Shown piece after piece: positions 6,127-13,051 of a DNA stretch of 13,051 bases. The stretch spans positions 1 to 13,051 of the forward strand of contig CACXCH010000054.1 of assembly GCA_902766085.1 (NCBI GenBank), given 5' to 3'. Every line of letters starts with the position of its first letter. The first letter of the stretch is position 1. Under the pieces are notes generated by a model that did no database searches, was not told the DNA's origin, and saw nothing but the letters and a program-made list of their open reading frames with translations. The position numbers and the translations under genes were made by a program. Source of the stretch: an uncultured Eubacteriales bacterium. GTDB taxonomy: Bacteria; Bacillota; Clostridia; TANB77; CAG-508.

Positions 6127-6696
6127 ATGAATAAAAAACATATAATTTCAATTGCAGGTGATTTAGCTAGTGGCAAGGGTACTGTTTCAACGATTATTGG
6201 CAAAAAGCTTAATTATTCAATTTACCGTAATGGAGAGTACTTTAGAAAACTTGCTAAAGAACATAATATGAATGTAACAACTTTTAACAAGTATGTATTT
6301 AAACATACTGAAATTGATAGACAAATTGAAAATAGCGCTCACGAATACTCATTAACTCACGATAATTTTGTAATTGATGCAAGGCTTGGCTGGTATGCTG
6401 TGCCTGAATCTTTTAAAGTGTACTTAACTGTGAATATTGATGTTGCAGCTAAAAGAGCGTTTAATGATCAAGACAGAAAGTCTACAGAAAATTTTAACAC
6501 AATCGAAGAACAAAAAAATGATATGATAAAAAGAATGCAATTAGAAAATGAAAGATACTTTGAGGTATATGGTGTTCATAAAGAGGATTTAAGCAATTAT
6601 GATTTAGTAGTGGACACAACAAATAGGACTCCAGAAGAGGTGGCAAAAATAATAATTGACAAATATATAGAATGGTTGAACCAAAAAACGGACTAA
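6127..6696 (+). CDS. Cytidylate-kinase-like P-loop kinase (Cytidylate_kin2 type)
   Basis: This 189-residue protein has an N-terminal P-loop GDLASGKGT (residues 11-19) followed by YRNGEYFRKLAKEH, a pattern shared by the compact cytidylate kinases of archaea and of many Clostridia. VIDARLGWYAVP (82-93) is the second conserved motif, where the usual family has a D-R-L substrate-binding patch. FKVYL-TVNIDVAAKRA leads into a lid-like region rich in Arg, Lys and Glu (110-145), and VVDTTNRTPEEVA near the end is a conserved terminal strand. The likely reaction is ATP-dependent phosphorylation of CMP or dCMP. Another small substrate is possible because this family is poorly characterised. It lies 16 bases after rpoZ with a weak AGGAAC ribosome site. 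Its last codons form half of a transcription terminator. Confidence 0.8.
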   Translation: MNKKHIISIAGDLASGKGTVSTIIGKKLNYSIYRNGEYFRKLAKEHNMNVTTFNKYVFKHTEIDRQIENSAHEYSLTHDNFVIDARLGWYAVPESFKVYLTVNIDVAAKRAFNDQDRKSTENFNTIEEQKNDMIKRMQLENERYFEVYGVHKEDLSNYDLVVDTTNRTPEEVAKIIIDKYIEWLNQKTD

Positions 6697-6716
6697 TTTT
6701 TTATAGCCCGTTTTTT
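6683..6716 (+). terminator. Intrinsic terminator overlapping the kinase stop codon
   Basis: AAAAAACGGACT (6683-6694) pairs with AGCCCGTTTTTT (6705-6716) with a single A-C mismatch around a 10-base AT loop, and the stem ends in a T6 tract. The left arm lies in the last codons and the first base of the stop. It should end the rpoZ transcript and separate it from dprA. Confidence 0.8.
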
Positions 6717-6747
6717 ACAATTTATTTAAGAACTTTTTTGAAATTGA

Positions 6748-6754
6748 AAGGAGG
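6748..6754 (+). promoter_or_regulatory. Strong Shine-Dalgarno with no ATG/GTG/TTG behind it
   Basis: AAGGAGG is followed after 5 bases by ATT (6760), then TTA, ATA, TTA in the dprA frame. In-frame TGA codons at 6739 and 6745 limit any upstream extension. The spacing suits ATT at 6760 best; ATA at 6766 would be 11 bases away. Confidence 0.75.
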
Positions 6755-6759
6755 CCAAA

Positions 6760-7389
6760 ATTTTAATATTAAAAATTAACGAAAAGAGTGATTCATACCC
6801 TAAATCACTTTATCATATCTATGATAGGCCAAAAAATATTTACGTAATAGGAAACGTTTCAAATTTATCGCAAAATTGTATCTCAATTGTAGGATCAAGA
6901 AATCCAAGTAAAAACGGTAAATTAATGGCTGAGAAAATTGCCTATGAGCTAGCATTAAAAGGAAACATAATCGTTAGTGGATTAGCAAATGGAATAGATA
7001 GCTATGCTCATATTGGTGCATTAAAAGCTAAGGGAAAAACAATTGCTGTTTTACCAAAAAGTTTAGATAAAATCTACCCATTATGCAATAGAAAACTGGC
7101 AATTGAAATTCTTAAACATAATGGAACACTAATAAGTGAATATAACTTTTTTGACAAAATTGATAAAAACAATTTTTGCTATAGGAACAGAATTATTAGT
7201 GGCATCTCTAAATCTGTAATTATTGTTGAAGCAAGAAAGAATAGCGGAACTATGGTGACTGTAAATTTTGCATTAGACCAAGGAAAAGATATTTATGTTG
7301 TGCCGGGAAACATAGATAACATTAATTATGAAGGATCTAACGAATTGATTAAAGACGGAGCACAAATTTTTGAATATAATATGTTGTAA
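6760..7389 (+). CDS. dprA: DprA/Smf DNA-processing protein, short form, inferred ATT start
   Basis: Taken from ATT at 6760 this is 209 residues. DprA binds single-stranded DNA and loads RecA onto it during natural transformation. The Rossmann-like core is complete: YPKSLYHIYDRP (13-24), IYVIGN (27-32), ISIVGSRNPSKNG (41-53), IIVSGLANGIDSYAH (70-84), GKTIAVLPKSLDKIYP (92-107), FCYRNRIISG (139-148), VEARKNSGT (156-164) and YVVPGN (179-184). The N-terminal helical domain and the C-terminal winged helix of longer DprA proteins are absent. No ATG, GTG or TTG occurs in frame before 6925, and starting there would remove the VGSR nucleotide-fold strand. Homologous short forms, as I recall them, open with a similar LKIN..YP segment, which supports 6760. 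It follows the rpoZ terminator with no clear promoter of its own. Confidence 0.88.
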   Translation: MLILKINEKSDSYPKSLYHIYDRPKNIYVIGNVSNLSQNCISIVGSRNPSKNGKLMAEKIAYELALKGNIIVSGLANGIDSYAHIGALKAKGKTIAVLPKSLDKIYPLCNRKLAIEILKHNGTLISEYNFFDKIDKNNFCYRNRIISGISKSVIIVEARKNSGTMVTVNFALDQGKDIYVVPGNIDNINYEGSNELIKDGAQIFEYNML

Positions 7390-7412
7390 TCTTTTAATTT
7401 TTGTAATATAAT
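7384..7412 (+). promoter_or_regulatory. Sigma-A-type promoter for the PBP gene
   Basis: TTGTAA (7384-7389, overlapping the dprA stop) and a perfect TATAAT (7407-7412) are 17 bases apart. A 7-bp hairpin, TATGTTT with AAACATA (7422-7428 and 7433-7439), falls early in the predicted leader. Confidence 0.65.
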
Positions 7413-7482
7413 GTAAGTACTTATGTTTTATTAAACATATTAAAAATTACTTGAGTCCTAATAGGAGGAAATTAAGGGTAAA

Positions 7483-10122
7483 ATGGGAAATAATAAAAAA
7501 CACGAAAAAAACAATAATTCAAAAAACAAAGGGAATAAAATTAGTGATGAAACAGTTGTATTTAAACCTATAACTGAAGAACAACTAAAAAAAGCTAATA
7601 AAAAAGGTAATAAAGATAAAAAGAAAAAAGGCAAGAATAGTGTTATAAAAAAAGTCTTAAAAATAGTGCTTATTTTATTTTTACTTTTAGTTATAATTGG
7701 CATTGCAGTTGTTGTTGCAATTTTTAAAACTGATAGATGGGCAATCGATAAAGACCAGTTTATGAGTGATAAAGGAGCAACTATTTATGATAAAGACGGA
7801 AATGAAATTATTAAACTAACAGGGGATGAAATTAATAAAAAACTTAATCTTGATGAAATGGGATACCTTCCTGATGCGTTTGTTTCAATAGAGGATGAGA
7901 GATTCTATGAGCATGGAGGAATAGACATCAAAAGAACTTTACATGCAATTTTCCAATATATAATTACTGGTGGTAAATCTAGCTTTGGTGGTAGTACAAT
8001 AACACAGCAATTAGTAAAAATTACAATGAATGATAATGAACGTTCAGGATTTGCTGCTATTCAAAGAAAGGTAAGGGAGTGGTCTAGAGCAGTAAGCCTT
8101 GAAAAAATGTTTACAAAGGATGAAATTCTGCAGAGATATTTGAACAGAATTTACCTAGGCTCATCATCTGGACTTGAAATTAGAGGAGTTGAATCAGCTG
8201 CTAATTATTATTTTAATAAATCAGCTAAGGATTTATCTATTGCTGAAGCAGCGTTTATCGCAGGAATAAACCATTCTCCTAATAACTATAATGTATTTAC
8301 ATCTTCAACTGATATTTCAGACAAAGTCAAAAAGAGAACATTAACAGTTATTAATAAAATGTACGAATTAGGAAAAATAACTAAAGAAGAAAACGATACA
8401 GCTACAGAAGAAGTTAATAATGGATTAAATTTCTCACAAGGCAGTGTTTCTAATGGAAAGTCTGAATTGTCATATCATGCAGCGGCAGCTATTAACCAAA
8501 TTGCTAATGAAATTTCAGAAAGAGATGATATAAAATATTCAGAAGCGAGAGAAATGTTAATCAATAGTGGATATAATATTTACACTACTGTTGATCCATC
8601 GGTACAAAGCAAGATGGAAGAAGTAATGCAAAATTCTAAATATATTTTAACAGGATCAAATCCAAAAAATAAAAATGAAGATCATAAAGGTCAATCAGCA
8701 ATGGTTGTTATTGAACCATCAACAGGATATGTAGTAGGAGAAGTTGGAGGATTAGGAAGTGACCAAGATACTCTAGGATTAAACAGAGGCACATCAAAAC
8801 GTCAAGCAGGTTCATCATTTAAGCCATTAGCTACGGTAGCTCCAGGACTTGAAACTGGTACAATTACAGCATCAACCTTATTTTACGATGTAAAAACAAC
8901 TTTCGGAAAAAATTATACAGTGGGTAGCTCAAACCATGGCATAGAGGATATGAGAACTATACTTACAAAATCTTGCAATGTTCCAGAAATTAAACTTCTT
9001 TCAATTATGGGAATTGACAAATCAACATCATTCCTTAGTAGTATAGGAATCGATACATCAACATCAGATGCGGGTTTAAGTATGGCATTAGGAACTGTTG
9101 ATGTTTCACCATTACAAATGGCTGCTGGTTTTGCAATGATTGCAAATGGAGGTGTATATATTGAGCCTACATTCTATACAAAAGTTACAGATGCTTCAGG
9201 AAAAACTATAATAGAAGCAAGCCAAGAATCAAATAGAGTAATGACAGAACAAAATGCTTATATTGAAGAGGACTTATTAACAGGACCTGTAAAAAATGGA
9301 ACAGCGAAGTCATTCAATGGTTATTTAGGAAAGATGAATGTCGCAGGAAAAACAGGTACAACAAACGATAATATTGATAGATGGTTCTGTGGAATGACAC
9401 CTTATTATGCAGCTGCATGTTGGTATGGAAATGATAACAACAATGGACAGTTTGCAACAAAAAATCCGGCTGCAACAGTTTGGTTTGATTGTATGAAATC
9501 AATTCACTCTGGTTTAGAGGCAAAATCATTTAATAAGCCAGATGGAATTGTAACAGTTGAAATTTGCAAAGCAACAGGCAAAAAAGCTACTGAAAATTGC
9601 AAAGAAACATATTCTGAAATTTTTGCTGAAGACCATATACCTGAGGACTGCGATGGCCATACAACGGTCAAAATTTGTAAAGAATCAGGAAAAATTGCTA
9701 CTGAATATTGCCCAGATACAGAGATAAAGACTTACGGGGTATTGATTGATACAGAAAAGAATGCAAAGTGGTCTCCTGCTCAAAAAGTAGAAGAAGCTCC
9801 TCAAGAGACGTGTGATATTCACACATCAGCCCCTGAAATTGATGTTCCAAATGTTGTTGGAAAAACAGAAGCGGATGCTAGAAAATCTCTTACAGACGCA
9901 GGATTTAAAGTAGAAGTTTCTAAAGATCAGGATCCATCAAATGCAAAAGGAATAGTATTAAAACAAAGCACAACAAAAGCAGCAAGTGGTGGTACAATTA
10001 CAATTACTGTAAACCAATATGAGGGAAAGCAGCAAGAAAATACAACTACTAATGTTACTATACCTGATGATGAAACAGATGATGATGACTTACCACCTGA
10101 TACAGAGAATCCTACAGATTAA
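7483..10122 (+). CDS. Class A penicillin-binding protein (PBP1a type) with PASTA domain
   Basis: This 879-residue bifunctional cell-wall synthase polymerises glycan strands and cross-links their peptides outside the membrane. A lysine-rich cytoplasmic start (1-57) precedes one membrane helix (about 58-81). The glycosyltransferase (GT51) domain shows EDERFYEHGG (137-146, Glu137 catalytic), GGSTITQQL (169-177) and RKVREW then EILQRYLNRIYLG (195-226). The transpeptidase has SSFK (444-447, nucleophile Ser444), SCN (497-499) and KTGT (623-626). A cysteine-bearing linker with two ICK--GK-AT--C repeats (694-743) leads to one PASTA domain (about 786-846) and an acidic, threonine-rich tail. AGGAGG lies 14 bases upstream, but AAGGG (7474-7478) is closer, 4 bases before the ATG. 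A dedicated promoter sits at 7384-7412. The gene symbol (ponA or mrcA) depends on nomenclature. Confidence 0.96.
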   Translation: MGNNKKHEKNNNSKNKGNKISDETVVFKPITEEQLKKANKKGNKDKKKKGKNSVIKKVLKIVLILFLLLVIIGIAVVVAIFKTDRWAIDKDQFMSDKGATIYDKDGNEIIKLTGDEINKKLNLDEMGYLPDAFVSIEDERFYEHGGIDIKRTLHAIFQYIITGGKSSFGGSTITQQLVKITMNDNERSGFAAIQRKVREWSRAVSLEKMFTKDEILQRYLNRIYLGSSSGLEIRGVESAANYYFNKSAKDLSIAEAAFIAGINHSPNNYNVFTSSTDISDKVKKRTLTVINKMYELGKITKEENDTATEEVNNGLNFSQGSVSNGKSELSYHAAAAINQIANEISERDDIKYSEAREMLINSGYNIYTTVDPSVQSKMEEVMQNSKYILTGSNPKNKNEDHKGQSAMVVIEPSTGYVVGEVGGLGSDQDTLGLNRGTSKRQAGSSFKPLATVAPGLETGTITASTLFYDVKTTFGKNYTVGSSNHGIEDMRTILTKSCNVPEIKLLSIMGIDKSTSFLSSIGIDTSTSDAGLSMALGTVDVSPLQMAAGFAMIANGGVYIEPTFYTKVTDASGKTIIEASQESNRVMTEQNAYIEEDLLTGPVKNGTAKSFNGYLGKMNVAGKTGTTNDNIDRWFCGMTPYYAAACWYGNDNNNGQFATKNPAATVWFDCMKSIHSGLEAKSFNKPDGIVTVEICKATGKKATENCKETYSEIFAEDHIPEDCDGHTTVKICKESGKIATEYCPDTEIKTYGVLIDTEKNAKWSPAQKVEEAPQETCDIHTSAPEIDVPNVVGKTEADARKSLTDAGFKVEVSKDQDPSNAKGIVLKQSTTKAASGGTITITVNQYEGKQQENTTTNVTIPDDETDDDDLPPDTENPTD

Positions 10123-10223
10123 TATTGCTAAATAATAAAGTTATTTATTCTTTATTAATTGAAAGAATGGATTAAAAAGTTCTTTGTTGGGATAGTATCT
10201 AGCCTACTATGGAAGGAATGAAT

Positions 10224-10952
10224 GTGAAAATGGATGAAAAAAACACTTCAAACATTAAAAAAGAAGCAGAAAATGTAAAAGATGAATCAAAAAAAGTAAA
10301 TATTAATTTTTTCAAAAAATTAAAGATAAGTATTTTTGACTTTGACAAATACTATATTATAGCTGGGGAGAGTTTCAAAAGAACAACATTGTACTTAACA
10401 GAAATAATCATTATTTTTTCATTAATAATTGCATTGATTTTTCTATTTAAAATAGATGGCATTTTTACAGATTATAACAACTACAAGGCCAGTAACGATG
10501 TATCTACGTACACGTATAAAGTTGCAGAAGGATATGAATTAACAAGCAAGCAACTTGATATATTAACTAATGCTGGTCTTGGGAGTATATTTGTATATCT
10601 ATGGATATTTACATTTATTGTATATTTCATAACAGGCCTAATAAATGTTTTAGCAATATCTGTTCTAGGAATAATTACCGAGAAATTTATAGGTCTGCCA
10701 TTAAAATATACGGCAGTTTATGCAATATCTGTTTCAGCGCTTACATTGCCAACAATCTTACAATTAATTTATATTGTGGTAAACTTCTATACTGGATTTA
10801 CTATGAAATATTTTCAAGTGATGTATTTGCTGATTACTTATGTCTATATTTTAGCAGCAATGCTTATGTTAAAATCTAACTTAATAAAAAGAAAAACGGA
10901 AGTAACTAAAAAAATAGAAAAAAATGGGAAAGAGGATACCGAAAACAGTTAG
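10224..10952 (+). CDS. DUF1189-like multi-pass membrane protein
   Basis: The product is about 240 residues. The segment SIFDFDKYYIIAGESFKRTTLYL is reminiscent of the opening of DUF1189 proteins, whose function is unknown. A charged, lysine-rich N-terminus precedes a first membrane helix at about residues 55-75. An extracytoplasmic loop of about 50 residues follows, then four further helices, and a basic C-terminus. The start is uncertain. GGAAGGA (10211-10217) is 6 bases before GTG 10224 and 12 before ATG 10230, while in-frame ATGs at 10209 and 10218 have no ribosome site ahead of them. GTG 10224 fits best. It sits between the PBP and ftsH genes; its stop TAG lies within the first unit of the 45-bp tandem repeat. 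The family call is moderate, but the membrane protein call is firm. Confidence 0.7.
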   Translation: MKMDEKNTSNIKKEAENVKDESKKVNINFFKKLKISIFDFDKYYIIAGESFKRTTLYLTEIIIIFSLIIALIFLFKIDGIFTDYNNYKASNDVSTYTYKVAEGYELTSKQLDILTNAGLGSIFVYLWIFTFIVYFITGLINVLAISVLGIITEKFIGLPLKYTAVYAISVSALTLPTILQLIYIVVNFYTGFTMKYFQVMYLLITYVYILAAMLMLKSNLIKRKTEVTKKIEKNGKEDTENS

Positions 10953-11090
10953 TTAAAAGTATTAACTATAATTATAACCGAAACTTAAAACAGTTAGTTA
11001 AAAGTATTAATTATAATTATAATCGAAACTTAAAATAGTTAGTTGAAAGTATTAATTATAACAAATGAAGTATTAATTACAACTAAAACT
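10946..11090 (+). repeat. 45-bp tandem repeat, about 2.6 units plus a degenerate tail
   Basis: Units start at 10946 and 10991, 45 bases each and differing at only two positions (both C/T). A third, diverged unit starts at 11036. A further partial copy, GAAGTATTAATTA onward, fills about 11068-11090. Each unit contains CAGTTAGTTAAAAGTATTAA and an AT palindrome-like TATAATTATAA stretch. The first unit begins in the last codons of the membrane protein gene and supplies its TAG stop. The array ends just before the ftsH ribosome-binding site. Confidence 0.9.
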
Positions 11091-11109
11091 TAATAGAAAG
11101 GATTTTTTA

Positions 11110-12933
11110 ATGGCTAATAAAAACAAACCAAATAACAACAAAAAAAACAATAAAAAGAAAATAATTTATTCAATTATTACAATTGTTTTAATAGCTGTAC
11201 TTTGTGCTACTTATTATTTTATGTTTTTTAAGAAAAATGATGAAAATGAGGACGAAGATAAAGTAGCATATACACAACTGATCAAAGATATTAATGATAA
11301 TAAAATTGAGAAAATTGAGATGACAACTGGAAGCTCAACTGTTAAACTAAAATATGTTGGTGATACTGAAGATGACAAAATGAAAACTGCTGTTGTACCA
11401 AATGTTCAAGCGTTTATTGAGCTTATTCAGAAAAAAGTAGAAGATGGAAATAGTATAGAGTTGATTCAAAAACCACGAAATACTATTATAGCTATACTAG
11501 ATTCTTTATTTTCTTTATTACCGACTATTTTAATGCTTATATTATTTTATGTAATCATTGAAATGCAAGGACTTGGAGACAAGGGACAAGTTTATAATCC
11601 TGATATCTCGAAAGACAGAGTTACATTTAAAGATGTAGCAGGTCTTAAAGAGGAAAAAGATGAAATGATCGAAATAGTTGATTTCCTAAAAGAACCAAAG
11701 AAATACACTAAAATGGGAGCAAAAGTTCCAAAGGGAGTTTTACTTTGTGGTAAGCCAGGAACAGGGAAAACATTGATTGCAAAAGCGATAGCTGGAGAAG
11801 CAAATGTACCATTTATATCAATGAGTGGATCTGAATTTGTTGAAATGTTTGCAGGGCTTGGAGCATCAAGAGTTAGAAAACTATTTGATAAAGCAAAAAA
11901 TATTTCACCTTGTATTATTTTTATAGATGAAATTGATGCAATTGGCTCAAGAAGAACGGCTACAAGCGGAGCGGACACAGAAAACAATCAAACCTTAAAT
12001 CAATTATTGGTGGAAATGGATGGATTTAATTCTGATACATCAATAATAGTAATAGCTGCAACAAATAGGCCTGAAATGCTTGACGAAGCTTTACTTAGAC
12101 CAGGCAGATTTGACAGAAGGATTACTATAAGCTTACCTGATGTTAATGACAGAGAGGAAATTTTAAAAATCCACGCAAAGGATAAAAAAATCAGTAAAGA
12201 TGTTTCACTAAGATCTATTGCTGAAGACACAGCAGGAGCAAGTGGAGCAGAACTTGCTAATATTTTAAATGAAGCAGCGATTTATGCAGCAACTAGAAAA
12301 CATGAATTAATTGATGAAGATGATATAGAAGATGCCCTAAAGAAAGTTGAAATGGGGCTTGAGAAAAAGAACAAAGCTATATCTGAAAAAGACAAAAAAC
12401 TTACAGCTTATCACGAAGCTGGGCACGCTGTTGTTAGCAAATATTTGCCAACTCAAGACCAAGTAAAGGAAATTTCAATTATACCTAGAGGAATAGCAGG
12501 TGGCTATACAATGTATAGAAACAATGAAGATAAATTCTATATATCAAAAACTGAAATGGAAGAAAAACTAATTTCTCTTATGGGAGGAAGAGCTGCAGAA
12601 AAAGTAGCACTTGATGATATATCAACAGGAGCAAGTAATGATATTGAAGTAGCGATGAAAATTGCAAGAGATATGGTAACGGTCTATGGAATGGACGATA
12701 ATATAGGTCCAATGTCAATTAATATTGATAAAGACCCTTATGGACTTCAACTACTTGGAAATAATTTAGAAGACCGAATTGGAAAAGAAGTTAGTAATAT
12801 ACTTGAAAATGCATATAAAAGAGCACAAGAAATACTAATTGAACACAGAGATAAGCTTGATGCTGTAGCTGCTGTTTTACTAGAAAAAGAAAAAATTGAT
12901 GCAAAAGGTTTTGATAGTATTTTTAATAATTAG
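11110..12933 (+). CDS. ftsH: ATP-dependent zinc metalloprotease FtsH
   Basis: This 607-residue membrane-anchored AAA+ protease degrades unneeded or damaged membrane and cytosolic proteins as a hexamer. A lysine- and asparagine-rich N-terminus precedes membrane helix 1 (about 18-40). An external domain and helix 2 (about 126-150) follow. The AAA+ module has Walker A GKPGTGKT (214-221), Walker B IIFIDE (269-274) and the second region of homology ATNRPEMLDEALLRPGRFDRR (317-337). The protease domain has HEAGH (435-439) and STGASND with the third zinc ligand Asp511. Walker A has Lys where most FtsH proteins have the first Pro of GPPGTGKT, and the pore loop reads MFAGLGA (usually MFVGVGA). GAAAGG lies 8 bases before the ATG. 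Length is slightly short of the common 610-650 because the C-terminal tail is brief. Confidence 0.97.
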   Translation: MANKNKPNNNKKNNKKKIIYSIITIVLIAVLCATYYFMFFKKNDENEDEDKVAYTQLIKDINDNKIEKIEMTTGSSTVKLKYVGDTEDDKMKTAVVPNVQAFIELIQKKVEDGNSIELIQKPRNTIIAILDSLFSLLPTILMLILFYVIIEMQGLGDKGQVYNPDISKDRVTFKDVAGLKEEKDEMIEIVDFLKEPKKYTKMGAKVPKGVLLCGKPGTGKTLIAKAIAGEANVPFISMSGSEFVEMFAGLGASRVRKLFDKAKNISPCIIFIDEIDAIGSRRTATSGADTENNQTLNQLLVEMDGFNSDTSIIVIAATNRPEMLDEALLRPGRFDRRITISLPDVNDREEILKIHAKDKKISKDVSLRSIAEDTAGASGAELANILNEAAIYAATRKHELIDEDDIEDALKKVEMGLEKKNKAISEKDKKLTAYHEAGHAVVSKYLPTQDQVKEISIIPRGIAGGYTMYRNNEDKFYISKTEMEEKLISLMGGRAAEKVALDDISTGASNDIEVAMKIARDMVTVYGMDDNIGPMSINIDKDPYGLQLLGNNLEDRIGKEVSNILENAYKRAQEILIEHRDKLDAVAAVLLEKEKIDAKGFDSIFNN

Positions 12934-12936
12934 CTG

Positions 12937-12965
12937 TTGACATAACTACTAAAATATTATATAAT
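12937..12965 (+). promoter_or_regulatory. Perfect-consensus sigma-A promoter
   Basis: TTGACA (12937-12942) and TATAAT (12960-12965) are exactly 17 bases apart, matching the housekeeping consensus at every position. It begins 3 bases after the ftsH stop and drives the GTPase gene at 12999. Confidence 0.9.
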
Positions 12966-12977
12966 TTAGTGGTTATG
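12941..12977. promoter_or_regulatory. 13-bp inverted repeat over the promoter (possible operator or leader hairpin)
   Basis: CATAACTACTAAA (12941-12953) pairs with TTTAGTGGTTATG (12965-12977) over 13 positions, with one T-G wobble and an 11-base AT loop. The dyad starts in the last two bases of the -35 box, spans the spacer and -10, and reaches the expected transcription start. No T tract follows, so it is not a classical terminator for ftsH. Confidence 0.6.
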
Positions 12978-12998
12978 TGAACGAAAGGAAATAAAACG

Positions 12999-13051
12999 AT
13001 GAATAATGATAAAATAAGAAATATAGCAATAATTGCACACGTTGACCATGG
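12999..13051 (+). CDS. typA: Translational GTPase, N-terminus (3' truncated), probably TypA/BipA
   Basis: Only 53 bases are in the window, encoding IRNIAIIAHVDHG after a short MNNDK start. That is the first strand and the beginning of the P-loop of a translation-factor GTPase. The IRNIAIIAHVDHG form is typical of TypA/BipA. LepA usually has NFSIIAHIDHG, and EF-G has NIGI-AHIDAG. BipA associates with the ribosome and helps assembly and growth under stress or cold. GAAAGGAA lies 8 bases before the ATG. Its promoter is the consensus one at 12937-12965 with the overlapping dyad. The rest of the protein is beyond the edge, so the identity rests on 18 residues. Confidence 0.75.
   Translation, partial: MNNDKIRNIAIIAHVDH

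Noticed and set aside
7458..7703. Minus-strand open frame opposite the start of the PBP gene
   Set aside because: It mirrors the Lys/Asn-rich start of the PBP, and its Leu/Phe richness comes from complementing AAA and AAT codons.
9314..9529. Minus-strand open frame inside the PBP transpeptidase region
   Set aside because: It lies opposite the KTGT-containing segment and has no ribosome site or recognisable domain.
10134..10156. Possible terminator after the PBP gene (AATAAAG with CTTTATT)
   Set aside because: The stem is only 7 AT-rich pairs and no T tract follows, so it is too weak to call.
10601..10879. + strand open frame in another phase inside the DUF1189-like gene
   Set aside because: It is fully inside the membrane protein gene, rich in Cys, Tyr and Asn with no family signal. 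The longer frame has clear membrane topology.
10946..11090. CRISPR array
   Set aside because: The 45-bp units abut without distinct spacers, the third unit is already degenerate, and no cas gene is present. It is a simple tandem repeat.
11592..12230. Two minus-strand open frames opposite ftsH (11592-11987 and 12000-12230)
   Set aside because: They are antisense of the AAA+ core, whose motifs leave no doubt about the coding strand.

Overview
The window is AT-rich, standard-code bacterial DNA (TGA is used as a stop, for example at the end of rsmE) with strong Shine-Dalgarno sequences. Every real gene lies on the + strand. The gene families (split transketolase, short DprA, RpoZ next to a cytidylate-kinase-like protein, a DUF1189-like membrane protein, PASTA-tailed class A PBP, FtsH) suggest a low-GC Bacillota, most likely an uncultured gut-type Clostridia lineage. 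That placement is inference from composition and protein style, not from a marker-gene tree.

Layout. 1-652: 3' end of lysS and a small HMA metal-binding protein whose Shine-Dalgarno lies in the last codons of lysS. 653-1076: a gene-free stretch holding a ~277-bp palindromic element (703-979). 1077-3026: the two half-genes of a split transketolase. 3163-5611: galE, rsmE and a four-helix membrane protein of unknown function, tightly packed. This galE carries an in-frame C-terminal prepilin-like tail, joined through a run of nine A. 5612-5822: a shorter relative of the palindromic element, then a clear promoter. 5823-6696: rpoZ and a cytidylate-kinase-like gene, closed by a terminator. 6760-7389: a short dprA with no ATG, GTG or TTG available ahead of its nucleotide-binding fold, so a non-canonical ATT start is inferred. 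7483-10122: class A penicillin-binding protein with its own promoter. 10224-12933: a DUF1189-like membrane protein and ftsH, separated by 45-bp tandem repeats. 12937-13051: a perfect-consensus promoter overlapped by a 13-bp inverted repeat, then the first 18 codons of a translational GTPase, probably typA/bipA.

The genes are housekeeping in character: translation (lysS, rsmE, typA), transcription (rpoZ), central carbon and nucleotide-sugar metabolism (transketolase, galE), nucleotide metabolism, DNA uptake or recombination (dprA), cell wall synthesis (PBP1) and membrane protein quality control (ftsH). I see no prophage, CRISPR, restriction or toxin system. The novelty is in the details: the GalE-pilin-like fusion at a slippery A tract, the ATT-start dprA, the dispersed palindromic elements, and the dyad over the typA promoter.
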